Below are positions 46,148 through 58,329 of a DNA stretch of 64,000 nucleotides, one piece after another (within the stretch, counting starts at the first letter, position 1; each line of letters opens with the position of its first letter). The DNA lies in the NCBI GenBank assembly GCA_002150815.3, contig NDFF03000367.1, forward strand, positions 682,001 through 746,000, written 5' to 3'. The translations under genes and the position numbers were made by a program. Source of the DNA: Grammothele lineata (Eukaryota; Basidiomycota; Agaricomycetes; Polyporales; Polyporaceae). The notes below the pieces were generated by a model, which saw nothing but the letters and a program-made list of their open reading frames with translations, made no database searches and had not been told where the DNA came from.

Positions 46148-47797
46148 GATGGCAGTGAAGGGGTGCGGGGAGAGGAGCAGTACGGATACGAGCGAGACGG
46201 CGTGACTCGGGATCTGGATAATGTAGTTCAGCTCAGACAACTGTATCGGGGATTCAGCACGGCCTGGAAGACACGCGACGTGGGCACGACTCTACAGGTA
46301 GGACTCTACGTCCGACACGCCTGACCTGCACGCACGCACAGCATGTCTCGTTACTACAAGATCCTCACCCCGATGACTCATGCCGCCTCTGGCACGCATG
46401 TCCATTTCAGATCTCCGGTGGAGATCTGCCCCTGGAGCATTCCTACCCGAGCGAGGCTGCTGATCCGCGCCTCTGTGCTCTGCTCGACAATCCATGCCGT
46501 GCGTTGGCCTCACGAGGATCTCAGCCTCACGCTTGATGCCCTTCTCACGATTCACCGTCCAGTAGCGAGAAAGCCACCACTGTGTTTATTCGAATTGCCG
46601 CTTGGGCTACGCAAGGTACAGGGATCAATTAATTTAAACACCACTGTGTGCCCTCTGATACCAAAGGAGAATTGCCCCATCCGCCATCGACGTGGTCTTA
46701 TAACCAATATCCTAAACGTGCCCGCGCTGGCCTGGTAGCCGGAGCGCGCGCGCGAACAGTATCAACAACGCGAGGTCGCAATACAGAGACATTGACTCAC
46801 ATGCACGCGGTTGCCCCAGTCAGATTGGACTCAGGAAACGTGGGGGGCGATCTCATCTAGCGCCATACGAAGGCTGCTGAGAACGACCTCATACAGCCTT
46901 CGGCGCAGGTCGATACTGCCCGTATGACAAAGCTGTTGACAAAGTAGTACCGTCAAGGACAGTGAGTACATAATATGTTTATGCTCACCTACTATGAGTA
47001 TACCACCGGGTGTCAAGAGCATCAGCGCGAGGAGGTGAGAGGTGGCGGCAGGCGGAGGACGACACTTGCGCAGCAACGGAAGCAAAATGATGTGGACCGG
47101 AGACCGAAGTGGGGGCGGAGCGGCATCTCGGCATTTGTCGCTGTTTGCTTCCGCTCCCGGCGTTCTGGTAAGCTGTCATGACGTCACTGATCCGCGGGCA
47201 TCACGTGAGTTCCTCGTGCGGCCGTTCAACCATCATGCGAGCATCCGAACTTAGCGCAACGTCAACACTCCAGGGCGTTCAACACGGCTCCTGCCGCATC
47301 ATCGTCAAGCTGCCAGCACAATCGACGCGTCAACACAGTTTACGTCGTACGTGCGTCTGAATGGCGGTACGGTGGACCACTGACTGAACCCTCCGTATTA
47401 CAGCGCCGCCCCCTTGCGCCACGCTCTCGAACACATAGCACACTAGTCGTCCCCCCTACAGTCTCTAAGAGGTAGTTCTCTACAGACTGGGGTCACGCTA
47501 GCTCAGCATTGTGCTCGTCAACCAGCCCGGAGCTCAGAGCGAGTATAAGAACCACCCGGTTCGTCGCCGGTTTCCGCATTCCCATAGCAGGTTCGCACAG
47601 TAAGCCCGTTTGATGAGCCTACAAATGGACACTTACCCCTATCCGAAGAGTACCTACCGGTTGCATTAGCAATCCCCTCTTGTCGTCTCACGTATACGTG
47701 GCAACTGCTAATGTCTGCGTGAGTGTATCTCGTTGCAACAAATGTCTCTGGCCGCGCCAACATTGTTGCGTTCAGGTCTCCTCCCGCACGTCATTTC
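46148..47797. other. Intergenic, 1.65 kb
   Basis: Promoters of the two divergent flanking genes; a TATAAG box is at 47544-47549. A minus-strand stretch around 46300-46560 (reading WTVNREKGIKREAEILVR) shows weak coding character and may be a gene relic. No complete gene is supported. Confidence 0.45.
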
Positions 47798-50329
47798 ATG
47801 TACGATGACATCTTATATACGGTTATCAATCCAAGCGCTGTGGAATCTCTACCGGGTATTGTTGTCGATGACCCGGAAGCCAACCTGACGAGTCGCGACA
47901 TGAGAAAAGCCTTGTGGGCTCGAGATAAGGCACCTGAGGTTGCGTACATGTTCAAGCACTACCGGGTAGAAACAGCTTTCCTAGCCCGTCTCAACTGTGG
48001 TGTGCGCGACCTACCCATCATCCGAACAGACTGGGGCTATGCCTTGGCCCCCGAGACTCGTCAGGCATGGATAGAGCTCGAGGACGCCTTCATCAACATA
48101 TCAGATCTCCTCTTCGCCTCTCAATATGGCAACGTGGAAGCGAAAATGCCCTTCGACGCGCACTGGAAGCTCCCGCGTGAGACCGGATACCGCCTGGCTC
48201 ATCGGACAGTTGCGGCTGCGCGCAGAGCAGCCGCGTGTGGCCGCGACGCATGTCTGCTCCTTCTTGCTCGCTGTACAATGGCTATCGCTCTTTGCACCCG
48301 CGTTACAGATGGCCCTCCGCTGTGGGAAACCATTTTGGCACGCCAGAACATTCCTCCCCCGTGGATCGACACTCTCCGCAGCTCCATCATTGCAGATCTC
48401 TCTCCTGGCCTCCGCTCAGGAACATACGTCGACCTGATCCACCCCCCCGCGTGGATCCAGCATGTTCCCTGCATGATACGCGCGAACCTTCCCGTATACA
48501 TTGCGTGGGGAGACCTTCGTTCCGCGCTTCATAGGTTCCCCTTCCTCGTCCCGTATGCACCTAATCACAACTCATGGATCCCTCGCGTCCTCGACGAGGG
48601 CAGTGAGAGCCGGCCCATCCCGCGTTTCAGGTGGAGAAACTACGAACCCAATTTGGGGGCTGGATGGCCTCACCAAGCGACTGGCCGTCCCCTGCCTCCG
48701 TGGAGGGTAGGTTCAGCCTACGCCGCACAATCCCACGAACATAGTCCGGATTCACGCCCAATGGAAGCGGAACACGCCATGCCCCACGGTCCGGGACAGC
48801 TACCTGGGGAGACGGGGGCGGACTTCTTGCGGAGACGAGCTGGCATGAACTACTCGAAGGAAGCCAGCGAGTCCAACGAACAGCGCGCCGTACGCCTGGC
48901 ACGTGAACTCAAGGTCAAGAGTGCGAAACGCCCAACGCGCCCGACAGCCGTTTACATCTGGAAGGAAGCCGGAGAGGTCGAGGATGATCTGCCCGAGGAA
49001 TGGCTCATGGCCGATTACCGTTTGCCTGTGTCTAGGTCTGCGATCGGCGAGGTGTGGGCGGAGTATCCGCGGGCTGAAAAGTATTACGACTCTTGGGCGG
49101 ACGAGTGGGACATTTTCCCATCCTGGGGAGAGGAGCTCGATGAACTTGGGGACGCATGGGAAGCGGCCGAGGGAGAACCCGACGTCAAATCACTTCCTGG
49201 CGGCGTCATTGTTCCTTCAGCTTTCTTCCTCTCGTCCTTGAAGCTGTTCTACGACGACGACGACGATAATCCCCAGGAGCGCTTGGACCGTCGGCCCTAC
49301 ATGGAGGCCTTCCATTCCCTTGCCAGGTTCCGCTATGGGTTGATATCCAGAGTGGTAGACGGTGCCGGCATTGCTTATGATAAATTCGGAGAAGACGCCA
49401 TCCGCAAGCACTTTGGCAGCACGGAGGAGGAGTTTGACGACGCCGCCCGCAGATGCATTCGCCCTGCCAGTGGTCTCATCTCTGCTTTTTTCGACAACCC
49501 TCTCGTCCCCAGTGCGCCCGGTATCATCTGGGATCTCAACAACACATGCAACGAGTACGTACTCTCAACATTGCGTCGTTCCCCCATTCGACTTGCACGG
49601 ATCATCCTCAACCACGAAGGGCACGTTCGTGTTGCGTATGAGAACGCATCAGCCGGGACTGCTGGGTGGAGTTTGTTGGTGGACAATGCGACTGCTTTAG
49701 AGCTGTGCCGACGCACAGGCATTACCTCTGCGACGGAAGCAGCCCTCTTTCTCGTTCGGCGCGGCACGCGTTTCATGGTCGCGTGTACACCTGATGGACG
49801 AGACGGTCGTCCAATGCAGCACCTCAACGTGCGACCGGTTTACCTCGGGTGGCGCCCGCGCGGGTTCCTTGCGGACGGTTGGGACTACCGAGCGTATGAA
49901 TCGCGTGCCCGTGACGTGTTGTCATCACCGAGGGGCCGTGCTGCCATGTGTCGAGGGGGTATAGTGTGGCGGATAGCTGTCGAGCTTTTGGGCCTGGACG
50001 CGATGGAAGTTGTCACGCGAGGACCGTCGGGGGACGTGGGGATGCATGGAAGGGAACTCAAGCGGGAAGAAGGCGAATCGCTCTACACCGATGACCTGTC
50101 CGACCCCGAATACGAGGTGGTGTGCGGCGTTTACAAAGTGTATATGGGTAAGTAGCACTGCCTCTCGTACCCCCAAGCAGGCAGCTGACGTTTCTGCAGA
50201 TGACTCTTGCACGCAGACGGCCGATGTGTCATGGTGGCCGAAAGTGTATATGTGGGCAGCTGTGGTTTCCAAGATTGTTTTACAACTGCCCAGGTCCCCC
50301 CCTATTTCGTGGTCAAAAAGTGCCCAGGG

Positions 50330-50912
50330 CATTGTAAAACCCCGTGGGAGTTGTAAAAAAGACATAGGGGATTGTAAAACCCTCGTAGGCATTGTAATAA
50401 ACTTGTAGGGGGTTGTAAAACTATATGTAGATGTATTGTAGAACTGTTGTAAAACCCCTGTAGGTGTGTATTTACAATACAGGCATGTATTGTAAAACCC
50501 CATAGGCTCATTGTAAAACACTATAGGGGGATTGTAAAACCCCCTAGAGACATTGTAAAACCCCTGTAGAGTGATTGTAAAACCCTGTAGAGCGGTTGTA
50601 AAACTCTGTAGAGTGATTGTAAAACTCTGTAGAGTGATTGTAAAACCCCCTAGAGTAGTTGTAAAACACTGTAAAGCCGTTGTAAAACCCCCCAGAGTGG
50701 TTGTAAAACACTGTAGAGTGATTGTAAAACTTAGTAGAATGATTGTAAAACTCAGTAGAATGATTGTAAAACACTGTAGGGCCATTGTAAAACCTTATAG
50801 AACACTTGTAAAACCTTATAGAACACTTGTAAAACTCTGTAGAGCGGTTGTAAAACCCTGTAAGACAATTGTAAAACCCTATAGGGGTATTGTAAAACCC
50901 TGTAGGTGGCTT
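50330..50912 (+). repeat. 21-bp repeat array, left arm of the foldback element
   Basis: About 26 units are counted. Each has the invariant core TTGTAAAAC (few exceptions) followed by a variable CYCTGTAGAGTGA-like half, and the period is 21 bp for most units. The first six or so, at the outer end, vary in length. Confidence 0.85.
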
Positions 50913-51570
50913 CTTTGAGCGCTTTTTGATCATTGGTAAGCATCCCAATATGGCAGGTGGTATATCAAACATCAATAGCAGCCTAAAAGGGGCAGCATTG
51001 ATTGGGTTCTAGCTCCTCTAATACAGCTCCGACTGGGATTAAAGTAGGTGCGTTTGGTAGGTATTATAGAGGGCTTTCAAACGACATATTGTATGTTATA
51101 ATTGGATGGCTATGCATGCGGGAATAGCGCAGATACCAGCTGGGGCAGCAGAAATGGAGCAATAGCTAGGGCTGTACTAGGGGTTTCCCAGCTCCGATTT
51201 TGGCCGTCTTGGTACCGTTGGAAAGGTACATATTGGAGCTTTCCAAAGCATATTCCAGCAAGGTGATACGTGCAGTATTGGTGGAGATATGAGGGAAACG
51301 GTATTTGCAGCAAAAGCGCCACCTTCCTTGCTTAATATTGTGGGAACGGCTGGTCGTATCAATGAGCCCTAAGTAGATTCATACTTGGTTAATCTGGCGC
51401 TTTCTAACAAGCCCTCATACACCCTTATCGGCCAACGTTCAACCACGCTCACCTCCTCCCTAGGGCCTTATCTATTGCCTTCCCTGGCAAGATCCGGTAC
51501 AGGTATCACCAAGCGGTTTGTTGCAGCTTGTAGAGCATGCCTAGGGGTGTTGATCCTGAGTAAATTGTGT

Positions 51571-52352
51571 ATGTAGACCCTCTGGTAATGGTGGTATTTG
51601 GTACATACCAGTACTACTTCAAAACAGTTGTTTCATCCAAATCACTACTTCTCCATTACATAGCCTTCAAACTACAATCAGAAACGATCAGTATTGTCAG
51701 TATAAAGATGCTTCAACAATTAAAAGTGTTATCGGCCACAGGTTTCTCATTCTAGACCCTTATCAGTACCCAGTGGCTTATCACCCTTCTAGAACTGATT
51801 TACCACTCATCTAGTCATGATCAGCTCCTACAACTACATCCATGTGTAGTAGTAGTAAATATGAGTCTGATGCAAAAAGAACCATGTAATTTGGTGAAGA
51901 TTTGAATGAGCTGTGAGGAAAAGAGTGGTAGGTGCCCTAGAATGTCATGCTATGCAGTGTGAGTGCACACACTTGCTTGAGCTGTGCTATGCACATACCT
52001 GCATCCGGAGGTGTAACACATGCCCCTCCACCATTTCTCAATCAATTTGCGAGATTCTTTTTGCGTTCAATTGGGATATGAATCCTCTTCCTTATCTGAA
52101 ACTAGCAAGCATAAATTCCACCTAGGGGGTGAGCAATCAAGGGTGCAGTGTTGGGAACTGATAAGGGCACTGCATGGGATCTAGACATCCGATAAGGATG
52201 CAAATTGAAGAGAATGTAGCTGACAGCGGTACAAAAACAATGCAAGAAACTGTTTGATCATATCTGCATTTGTTTTCGCGATCTGGACCAAACATTAGTA
52301 GGTGAAGCTATATGGTACCAAGTGTCTGCTGCAACATACAAGTAGCTGGTGA
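51571..52352. other. Loop of the foldback element
   Basis: AT-rich unique sequence of 782 bp between the arms. It has no coding frame of note and no tandem repeat. Confidence 0.6.
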
Positions 52353-53010
52353 ATACAATTCGCTCAGGATCAACACCCCTAGGCATGCTCTACAAGCTGC
52401 AACAAACCGCTTGGTGATACCTGTACCGGATCTTGCCAGGGAAGGCAATAGATAAGGCCCTAGGGAGGAGGTGAGCGTGGTTGAACGTTGGCCGATAAGG
52501 GTGTATGAGGGCTTGTTAGAAAGCGCCAGATTAACCAAGTATGAATCTACTTAGGGCTCATTGATACGACCAGCCGTTCCCACAATATTAAGCAAGGAAG
52601 GTGGCGCTTTTGCTGCAAATACCGTTTCCCTCATATCTCCACCAATACTGCACGTATCACCTTGCTGGAATATGCTTTGGAAAGCTCCAATATGTACCTT
52701 TCCAACGGTACCAAGACGGCCAAAATCGGAGCTGGGAAACCCCTAGTACAGCCCTAGCTATTGCTCCATTTCTGCTGCCCCAGCTGGTATCTGCGCTATT
52801 CCCGCATGCATAGCCATCCAATTATAACATACAATATGTCGTTTGAAAGCCCTCTATAATACCTACCAAACGCACCTACTTTAATCCCAGTCGGAGCTGT
52901 ATTAGAGGAGCTAGAACCCAATCAATGCTGCCCCTTTTAGGCTGCTATTGATGTTTGATATACCACCTGCCATATTGGGATGCTTACCAATGATCAAAAA
53001 GCGCTCAAAG

Positions 53011-53593
53011 AAGCCACCTACAGGGTTTTACAATACCCCTATAGGGTTTTACAATTGTCTTACAGGGTTTTACAACCGCTCTACAGAGTTTTACAAGTGT
53101 TCTATAAGGTTTTACAAGTGTTCTATAAGGTTTTACAATGGCCCTACAGTGTTTTACAATCATTCTACTGAGTTTTACAATCATTCTACTAAGTTTTACA
53201 ATCACTCTACAGTGTTTTACAACCACTCTGGGGGGTTTTACAACGGCTTTACAGTGTTTTACAACTACTCTAGGGGGTTTTACAATCACTCTACAGAGTT
53301 TTACAATCACTCTACAGAGTTTTACAACCGCTCTACAGGGTTTTACAATCACTCTACAGGGGTTTTACAATGTCTCTAGGGGGTTTTACAATCCCCCTAT
53401 AGTGTTTTACAATGAGCCTATGGGGTTTTACAATACATGCCTGTATTGTAAATACACACCTACAGGGGTTTTACAACAGTTCTACAATACATCTACATAT
53501 AGTTTTACAACCCCCTACAAGTTTATTACAATGCCTACGAGGGTTTTACAATCCCCTATGTCTTTTTTACAACTCCCACGGGGGTTTACAATG
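53011..53593 (-). repeat. 21-bp repeat array, right arm of the foldback element
   Basis: Mirror image of 50330-50912 with the core as GTTTTACAA on the plus strand; the same number and order of units. Confidence 0.85.
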
Positions 53594-54058
53594 CCCTGGG
53601 CACTTTTTGACCACGAAATAGGGGGGGACCTGGGCAGTTGTAAAACAATCTTGGAAGCCAAAGGTGATGTGGGAGAAAGGGGGTCTAGACGTAGGGTACT
53701 GGTCGTCGTTTGCTGAGTTGTGGTTCCAGAAAAGACTGGACCGCATTCGCTCGCACGAAGCGCAGCCCAAGACAGGTGGAGATTGGAGGAAGGAATTGAA
53801 ATCTCATAAACACGCGCGGAACTTGCAGAACGCCCTCAACAACGCGAGCGCACGGTTTGTTGAAGCCCATGTGACGATGTGACATTGAGGACGTTTGGAT
53901 AGAAAGTACGATGTGTATGTCATGCTGTACGTACTCTCCGAAGAAAATGCCATTTCACCAATCGAGGTAGCACAGTGCCTCCTAGGATACATATGCTTGC
54001 GAATGACCGCCGTGCTACACGAACTTTTCATCAGAGGACCCTGTGTCGCGTCTCAGCA

Positions 54059-54544
54059 TCACTGACGTCCACGCAAGACTTTCAAGCACGCACCTTCAAC
54101 AAAAAGACCTCGGATCTGTTTGCGAGCCTTGAGGTTATCCCGTGCAAGTGTCTCGTAAGAGTCGTGTGTTTGGAGAGCGAGCCAAGGACCGGCCGCAGGC
54201 AATACCTTCTCTGGCCACGTGGCCTGCGTCATGTCGAAATGACTGGCCAAATCAGGATCAGCCGGGAACTTAACTACGGGCGGTTTGAACATGGAAGCGC
54301 GCCGGAAAGGGTTGACTACAAGAGGTGTGAGTTCCCAAAAGGGGCGTTCAATGAAGCGTTAAACGTCACCGAAATTGTGAATGTCCTCGTGTTTGGGGTC
54401 CGAGCTGACGGGTTGTGGAGGAGCTTTTGCACGTCTTTTCCGTTCGCTGTCCTCGACTCCTATGGAAATCTTACGCTTCTTACGAGCTGCTTGTGCAGGG
54501 ATGAGCGGCTGCGAGGCTATCATAGGTGTAGAATACCGGGACAC
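54059..54544 (-). CDS. Possible two-exon gene or gene fragment, unassigned
   Basis: Exon-like segment one reads IPAQAARKKRKISIGVEDSE and ERKRRAKAPPQPVSS, basic and nuclear-signal-like. A GTGACG donor and a TGTAG acceptor join it in phase to NPFRRASMFKPPVVKFPAD, HFDMTQATWPEKVL and LARDNLKARKQIRGL. The clean splice and sensible composition support coding. An ATG is available at 54523, but the frame continues upstream to an acceptor, so the true 5' end is unknown. The family is not recognised. Confidence 0.4.
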
Positions 54545-54967
54545 TGACCGGATTTGTTCGTGTCTTGTGGCACTAATTGGGAGTTACCTGCCTTTTTCCG
54601 GGCCCGAGCTCTCGTGGCATACCTGGAAGGGAAACTCATGCGTGGCGAGTGGCAACCACACGTACGAGGGATTAGTTGCCAAGCAACAGACGAAGAGTAG
54701 ACGCGGGAGTTCAAAGAACGTTTTCGCGTCCGTCATACGCGAACAGCGAGGCGCGTACGCGAGAGTACCATCAATCGCTTACTTAGGGACGTACACACGT
54801 CGGCCGCAAATAACAAGACCTCAAGGAGAGGCCGCCAGTGCAGGGTTTGGTGGAGCAGATATAATGGAACCATTATGTCACTCAAATTGGAGTCTGCAAA
54901 TGTGTATAGTACCCCGAAAATGACGGACGGAGCCACATCAGATACTGCTCATAGGCTCGAACCGCGT

Positions 54968-55046
54968 GGGGACTCGGCGCTTGCCACGCCGGGGACTCAG
55001 CGCTTGCCGCACCGGGTACTCAGCGCGTGCCGCGCCGGAGACTCAG
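54968..55046 (+). repeat. 23-bp tandem repeat
   Basis: Units start at 54968, 54991 and 55014, with a partial one at 55037; the consensus is GGGGACTCAGCGCTTGCCGC followed by RCC. Similar GC-rich wording (GACAGCGAGCGCCTGTCGC) recurs near 59200. Confidence 0.7.
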
Positions 55047-55372
55047 GCCCAGGCCCGGCGCAGACCCCGTACTACTAGGTATGTGGCAAGCCAATGCCTG
55101 TCGCGTGGGACAGGTGTTCGAAATACCTATGGTTATTCCACAGGGAAGCAAGGAGATTGTCGTACCGCATTTGACCTACAAGAACAACCAGTGCGTTCAG
55201 CGACGAAGGCGCGTGCGTCTGCGCGACAGTTGAAGCCGAGAGCCACGAGGGAAACATGTGTTGACCTCACTCTGCGGGCGAGTGTGTTTGCCGTGAGGGC
55301 GCAATCACCCGTTCGTATTCAGCGATCTTACCAGAGCACCACATTGCTGGACGATCTCCATCGGACACTGAA

Positions 55373-58329
55373 ATGAAGCTCATTGGTGCTGGATGGCCAG
55401 ACATCGTCCGTGGTGCGCACAACGCTGACTCCCTCCATAACGCCTGCTTATCACGATGTGTGATCATAGAGGATCTCGAATGGTATGAGTCGCAAGTGTG
55501 TCTGACTGTATACTGGATCCACCTGAGAACCGCGGAAGTGCCAGCTGCGCTCGAATCCCGCGAGGATAGAAGATCGTCCTCAGAGGACGAAGAAATAGGT
55601 CGAGGGGTATGGCACTTGTACGCAATCGCTTGGAATCAAGAGCCTTCGGCGGAGCATGGGGTTACGGGCGACGTATGGATACGTGTCTATGAAGTTTCAG
55701 CGACCGATTGCGATGATGGGCCATCGATCCGGGTGCCAGGACGCGCGACGGGGCTGTCGGGTCGGGTTTATATCAAGTCTGCGGAGAGCTGGATACTTCA
55801 ACCTCTTGATGCGCCGGTTGGGACACTTGCACACCCCCTGATAGATCATGAGAGTGGGGATGTCGTTTTGGGCATGACGGTGAACTGTCTGGGTTGGGTA
55901 CGCAAGGGAACTGTGGCGGGTAGCTGGCGGGGACGTTTCTACCCAAAGACTTTCAAGGGAAACAAACAGCACTACCTCCATCCCAATGAGGTTACGGTCC
56001 TCGACGCTGCATTGGCCACCTATCTGTCCAGTGAGGCCGTGCAAGATCCCCCAAAACGAGCGGATAGAACACGTCAGTTCCCAAAAACACGCCTGGGTGT
56101 CGAATCATTCCCTCTAGCTGTGTATCGCCCGCAACAGGGGGGATCGATATCAGGTGGATTGGGGTCAACTACTGCCATTCTGGTGACTGAACACGCGTGA
56201 GTTGTCCATGCAATCTCGAAACACTTTGCGCTGAAACGCTGCAGTAACGTGTCGGGCCCTTCATCTATGACAAAAATGAAATCGACAGGCGATCGCGTTT
56301 CCCAAGTGAGGGCGGAGGACGCTGAGACAGCCTCGTTAGTGCCTACCATTACTCCCCGGCTTTCGCATGCCGCTTGCGGGGAAGAGAGAGAGCACACCCC
56401 TACCCCGCCGTTCTCGCATGCGGAACATCTGGCCTCCCCTCCTCCGTTGTCTCAACCTGTCATCTTCAGTCCCTTTGGAGACTTGCCTATACGTCCAAGT
56501 TCCGTCGGTGAAAGGAGTCCCGAGACACGTGCGAACCTGCCCGTAACTCCGCTCCTGAAATCTACGGAGTGCCTCGATATCACAGATCTCCCGTCTCCCC
56601 CGCCGATCAGCAGACCCGTTCAGTTCGATAGGGGTTCTCCGTTAGGATTGCTGGGGACGTCTATATGCGAGTCGGTACACCTCGGCATCGAGCTGAAGGA
56701 AACACCTTCCTCCCAGGCCGCGCACGAGAAGCACGATAATCCAGGGGAATTCTCGTCTTCGCGGCTCCTCAACGAGCACATAGGGCTCACCCCAGGCGAT
56801 GATATGGCAGCGGCCCCGACTAGCGCGACACCCGTCGGGACGCCCACAAACGTCCCAAACTCATCGCCCAGCGACCCGGAACAGTGGCAGATCGTGTTCG
56901 TAGCTGATCCAACTCTACAGGACAACATGAACCTACACGCCACGTCGGGTCGCGACCATACCGGAGAGGATAGGTGTTGCTGGTGGGCCACTGTGCCGAT
57001 GTCAATGACAGGTTACTTGGAGCTCAAGAGGGAGTGCCCGCGTGGCGTGTTCCTGAGCGATGCTACTGGGAGGGAGATCAATGATGGGCAAGAAATAGTG
57101 AACGTAGATATTTCCGAGTGGGTGAGTACTGCCCTGGACAGAGGAGGCGAAAGAAATAGTTCTGAGGTTCCCACAGCTCGCGCTTCCCATTTGGATGCGT
57201 TCGCAAGATAACTACATCGTGAAAGTGATCGACTATCAGACGTTTCTGGAGAGCCTTTTGGGAGGGGCGAGCACTCATTCCGAGGTCTGGGCAACTCTGA
57301 GGATGGCCGATATGGTCATTGGTGGTGCGGATTTCACCGGGGATTATAGGTAAGTCACACCACTATGCAGCCAGGTGGGAGGCTCACTGTGGCGGTAGGA
57401 AGCCAGAGTACCACCTGGGAACGCAAGCAGCGCTGAAGCGATATCTGAGCTGTATGGAGGAGCTGATGCGGGATACGCTCGTGTGGCCGAATCCTCGGGA
57501 AATGTTTATCTTTGGGAACAAGAAAATTCTCATTCAGCATCTGGACCTCGCTGCGGCATGCTCTACGCACACACTCCGGCCGCGCACCACATGCCATCCC
57601 CAGGGGGCGCGAGCGAACGAAACGGGCGAGGTGTACAAGCGAGCGTATAGCTCGTATGGAGAACAAGTCTTCCTCCCTGGAGACGACACTTATCCTCCAC
57701 GAGGTGACGATCTTCGGGAGCGCTACAGTTTGTACGATACCAACTGGTTTAGACAAGCCTTCGTCTCCAGCTTGAGGGATCTCGACATCGGAGAATTTCG
57801 TTGCTATTTTGTTGAAGGAGAGCTGATGCATATCATCCAAACTGTGCCGAATGAAGCCGGAGGGCAGGACATGGAGCTTGTAAAGGGCATGTACACTACG
57901 GCCGAGTGGGGGTACGTTGTTCACGCCCTGTTTTGCGAGCTTACTTAATACTCTGCCAGACGAATGAGCGCGGCCGGGCAATTGTCCGGCAAAAAGTTTG
58001 CCAACACCGAGTGGCTCCCTCACTAGAACGGCAGGCTGCAGGAAGAAGGGATTGCCGAATTCACGCGGTTTGTCACTGAACAGTTTACAGAGTTAGTTCG
58101 TTTAGCCAAGAAGGAACTGCAAGGACATACCGGGATGGAATTGTTTGCCAGGTTGGACGCGAGTGTAGTGAAGGTTGGAGAACATCGCTTTGAGCTGTTC
58201 ATCAATGAGGTAGAGCGCACCTCCGGGGTCAACCTTTTTTACGAGAACATGCTTCCGGACACTACGAGGCTCATCGGGAAGCTGGGAGCGGCGATTCCGC
58301 GCTACATCAAGTCCGTGTGTGGTCTATAA
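55373..58329 (+). pseudogene. Lineage-type gene with C-terminal 'NEVERT' domain and a premature TAG
   Basis: Exons 55373-56196, 56245-57121, 57177-57349, 57399-57911 and 57960-58329 join in phase. The N-terminal part contains CVIIEDLEWYESQVCLTVYW and FKGNKQHYLHPNEV. The middle is Pro/Ser-rich. Exon 2 also has QWQIVFVADPTLQDN, and exon 4 has VWPNPREMFIFGNKK and CYFVEGELMHIIQT. The last exon has MELFARLDASVVKVGEHRFE and FINEVERTSGVNLF, which I remember as a recurrent C-terminal block in large uncharacterised Agaricomycete protein families. Within that exon a TAG at 58024-58026 interrupts the otherwise continuous frame (EWLPH, stop, NGRLQEEGIAEF). The gene is therefore probably a recent pseudogene, or makes a protein about 100 residues shorter. 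Confidence 0.62.

Larger units (their letters stand above)
50267..53656. mobile_element. Foldback element, 3.39 kb, with 1.3-kb inverted arms
   Basis: Arms 50267-51570 and 52353-53656 are near-identical inverted copies: paired positions sum to 103923 all along, with almost no indels. The loop is 51571-52352. No transposase reading frame is visible, so it is non-autonomous. The long frames in the arms come from a 21-bp repeat that keeps frame. The ends lie within TTCCAAGATTG-type sequence. Confidence 0.85.
47798..53882 (+). pseudogene. Large lineage-type gene split by a foldback element in its last exon
   Basis: Exon 1 (47798-50147) encodes about 780 residues starting MYDDILYTVINPSAVESLPG; exon 2 starts at 50200 with DDSCTQTADVSWWPK. 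The element at 50267-53656 then interrupts it. Downstream, 53657-53882 reads PKVMWEKGGLDVGYWSSFAE, a WFQKRLDRIRSHEA block, and a basic tail ending at TGA. Left SWWPKVYMW plus right EKGGLDVGYW make one continuous motif, so these were a single exon. Proteins of this kind, with a SWWPK-to-GYW tail, are to my recollection numerous in Agaricomycetes and uncharacterised. Truncated read-through into the element would add an unrelated tail. Whether the interrupted gene is still expressed cannot be told. Confidence 0.7.
53883..55372. other. Poorly coding stretch with a small tandem repeat
   Basis: Apart from a possible minus-strand gene fragment and a 23-bp tandem repeat listed separately, only short overlapping frames are seen. 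The last few hundred bases should hold the promoter of the gene starting at 55373. Confidence 0.45.

Noticed and set aside
46343..46738. 131-codon plus-strand frame
   Set aside because: No family features; the minus strand over the same bases is also open and equally plausible, so neither is supported.
49925..50785. 286-codon minus-strand frame with repeated FT-rich text, and the equivalent 192-codon frame at 53138-53716
   Set aside because: They are by-products of the 21-bp repeat, whose length is a multiple of three and which happens to lack stops; all repeat frames are open in the same way and the text has no protein-like composition.
50330..50912. CRISPR-like array
   Set aside because: Cores are only 9 bp with 12-bp variable parts, far shorter than CRISPR repeats and spacers, and the genome is eukaryotic.
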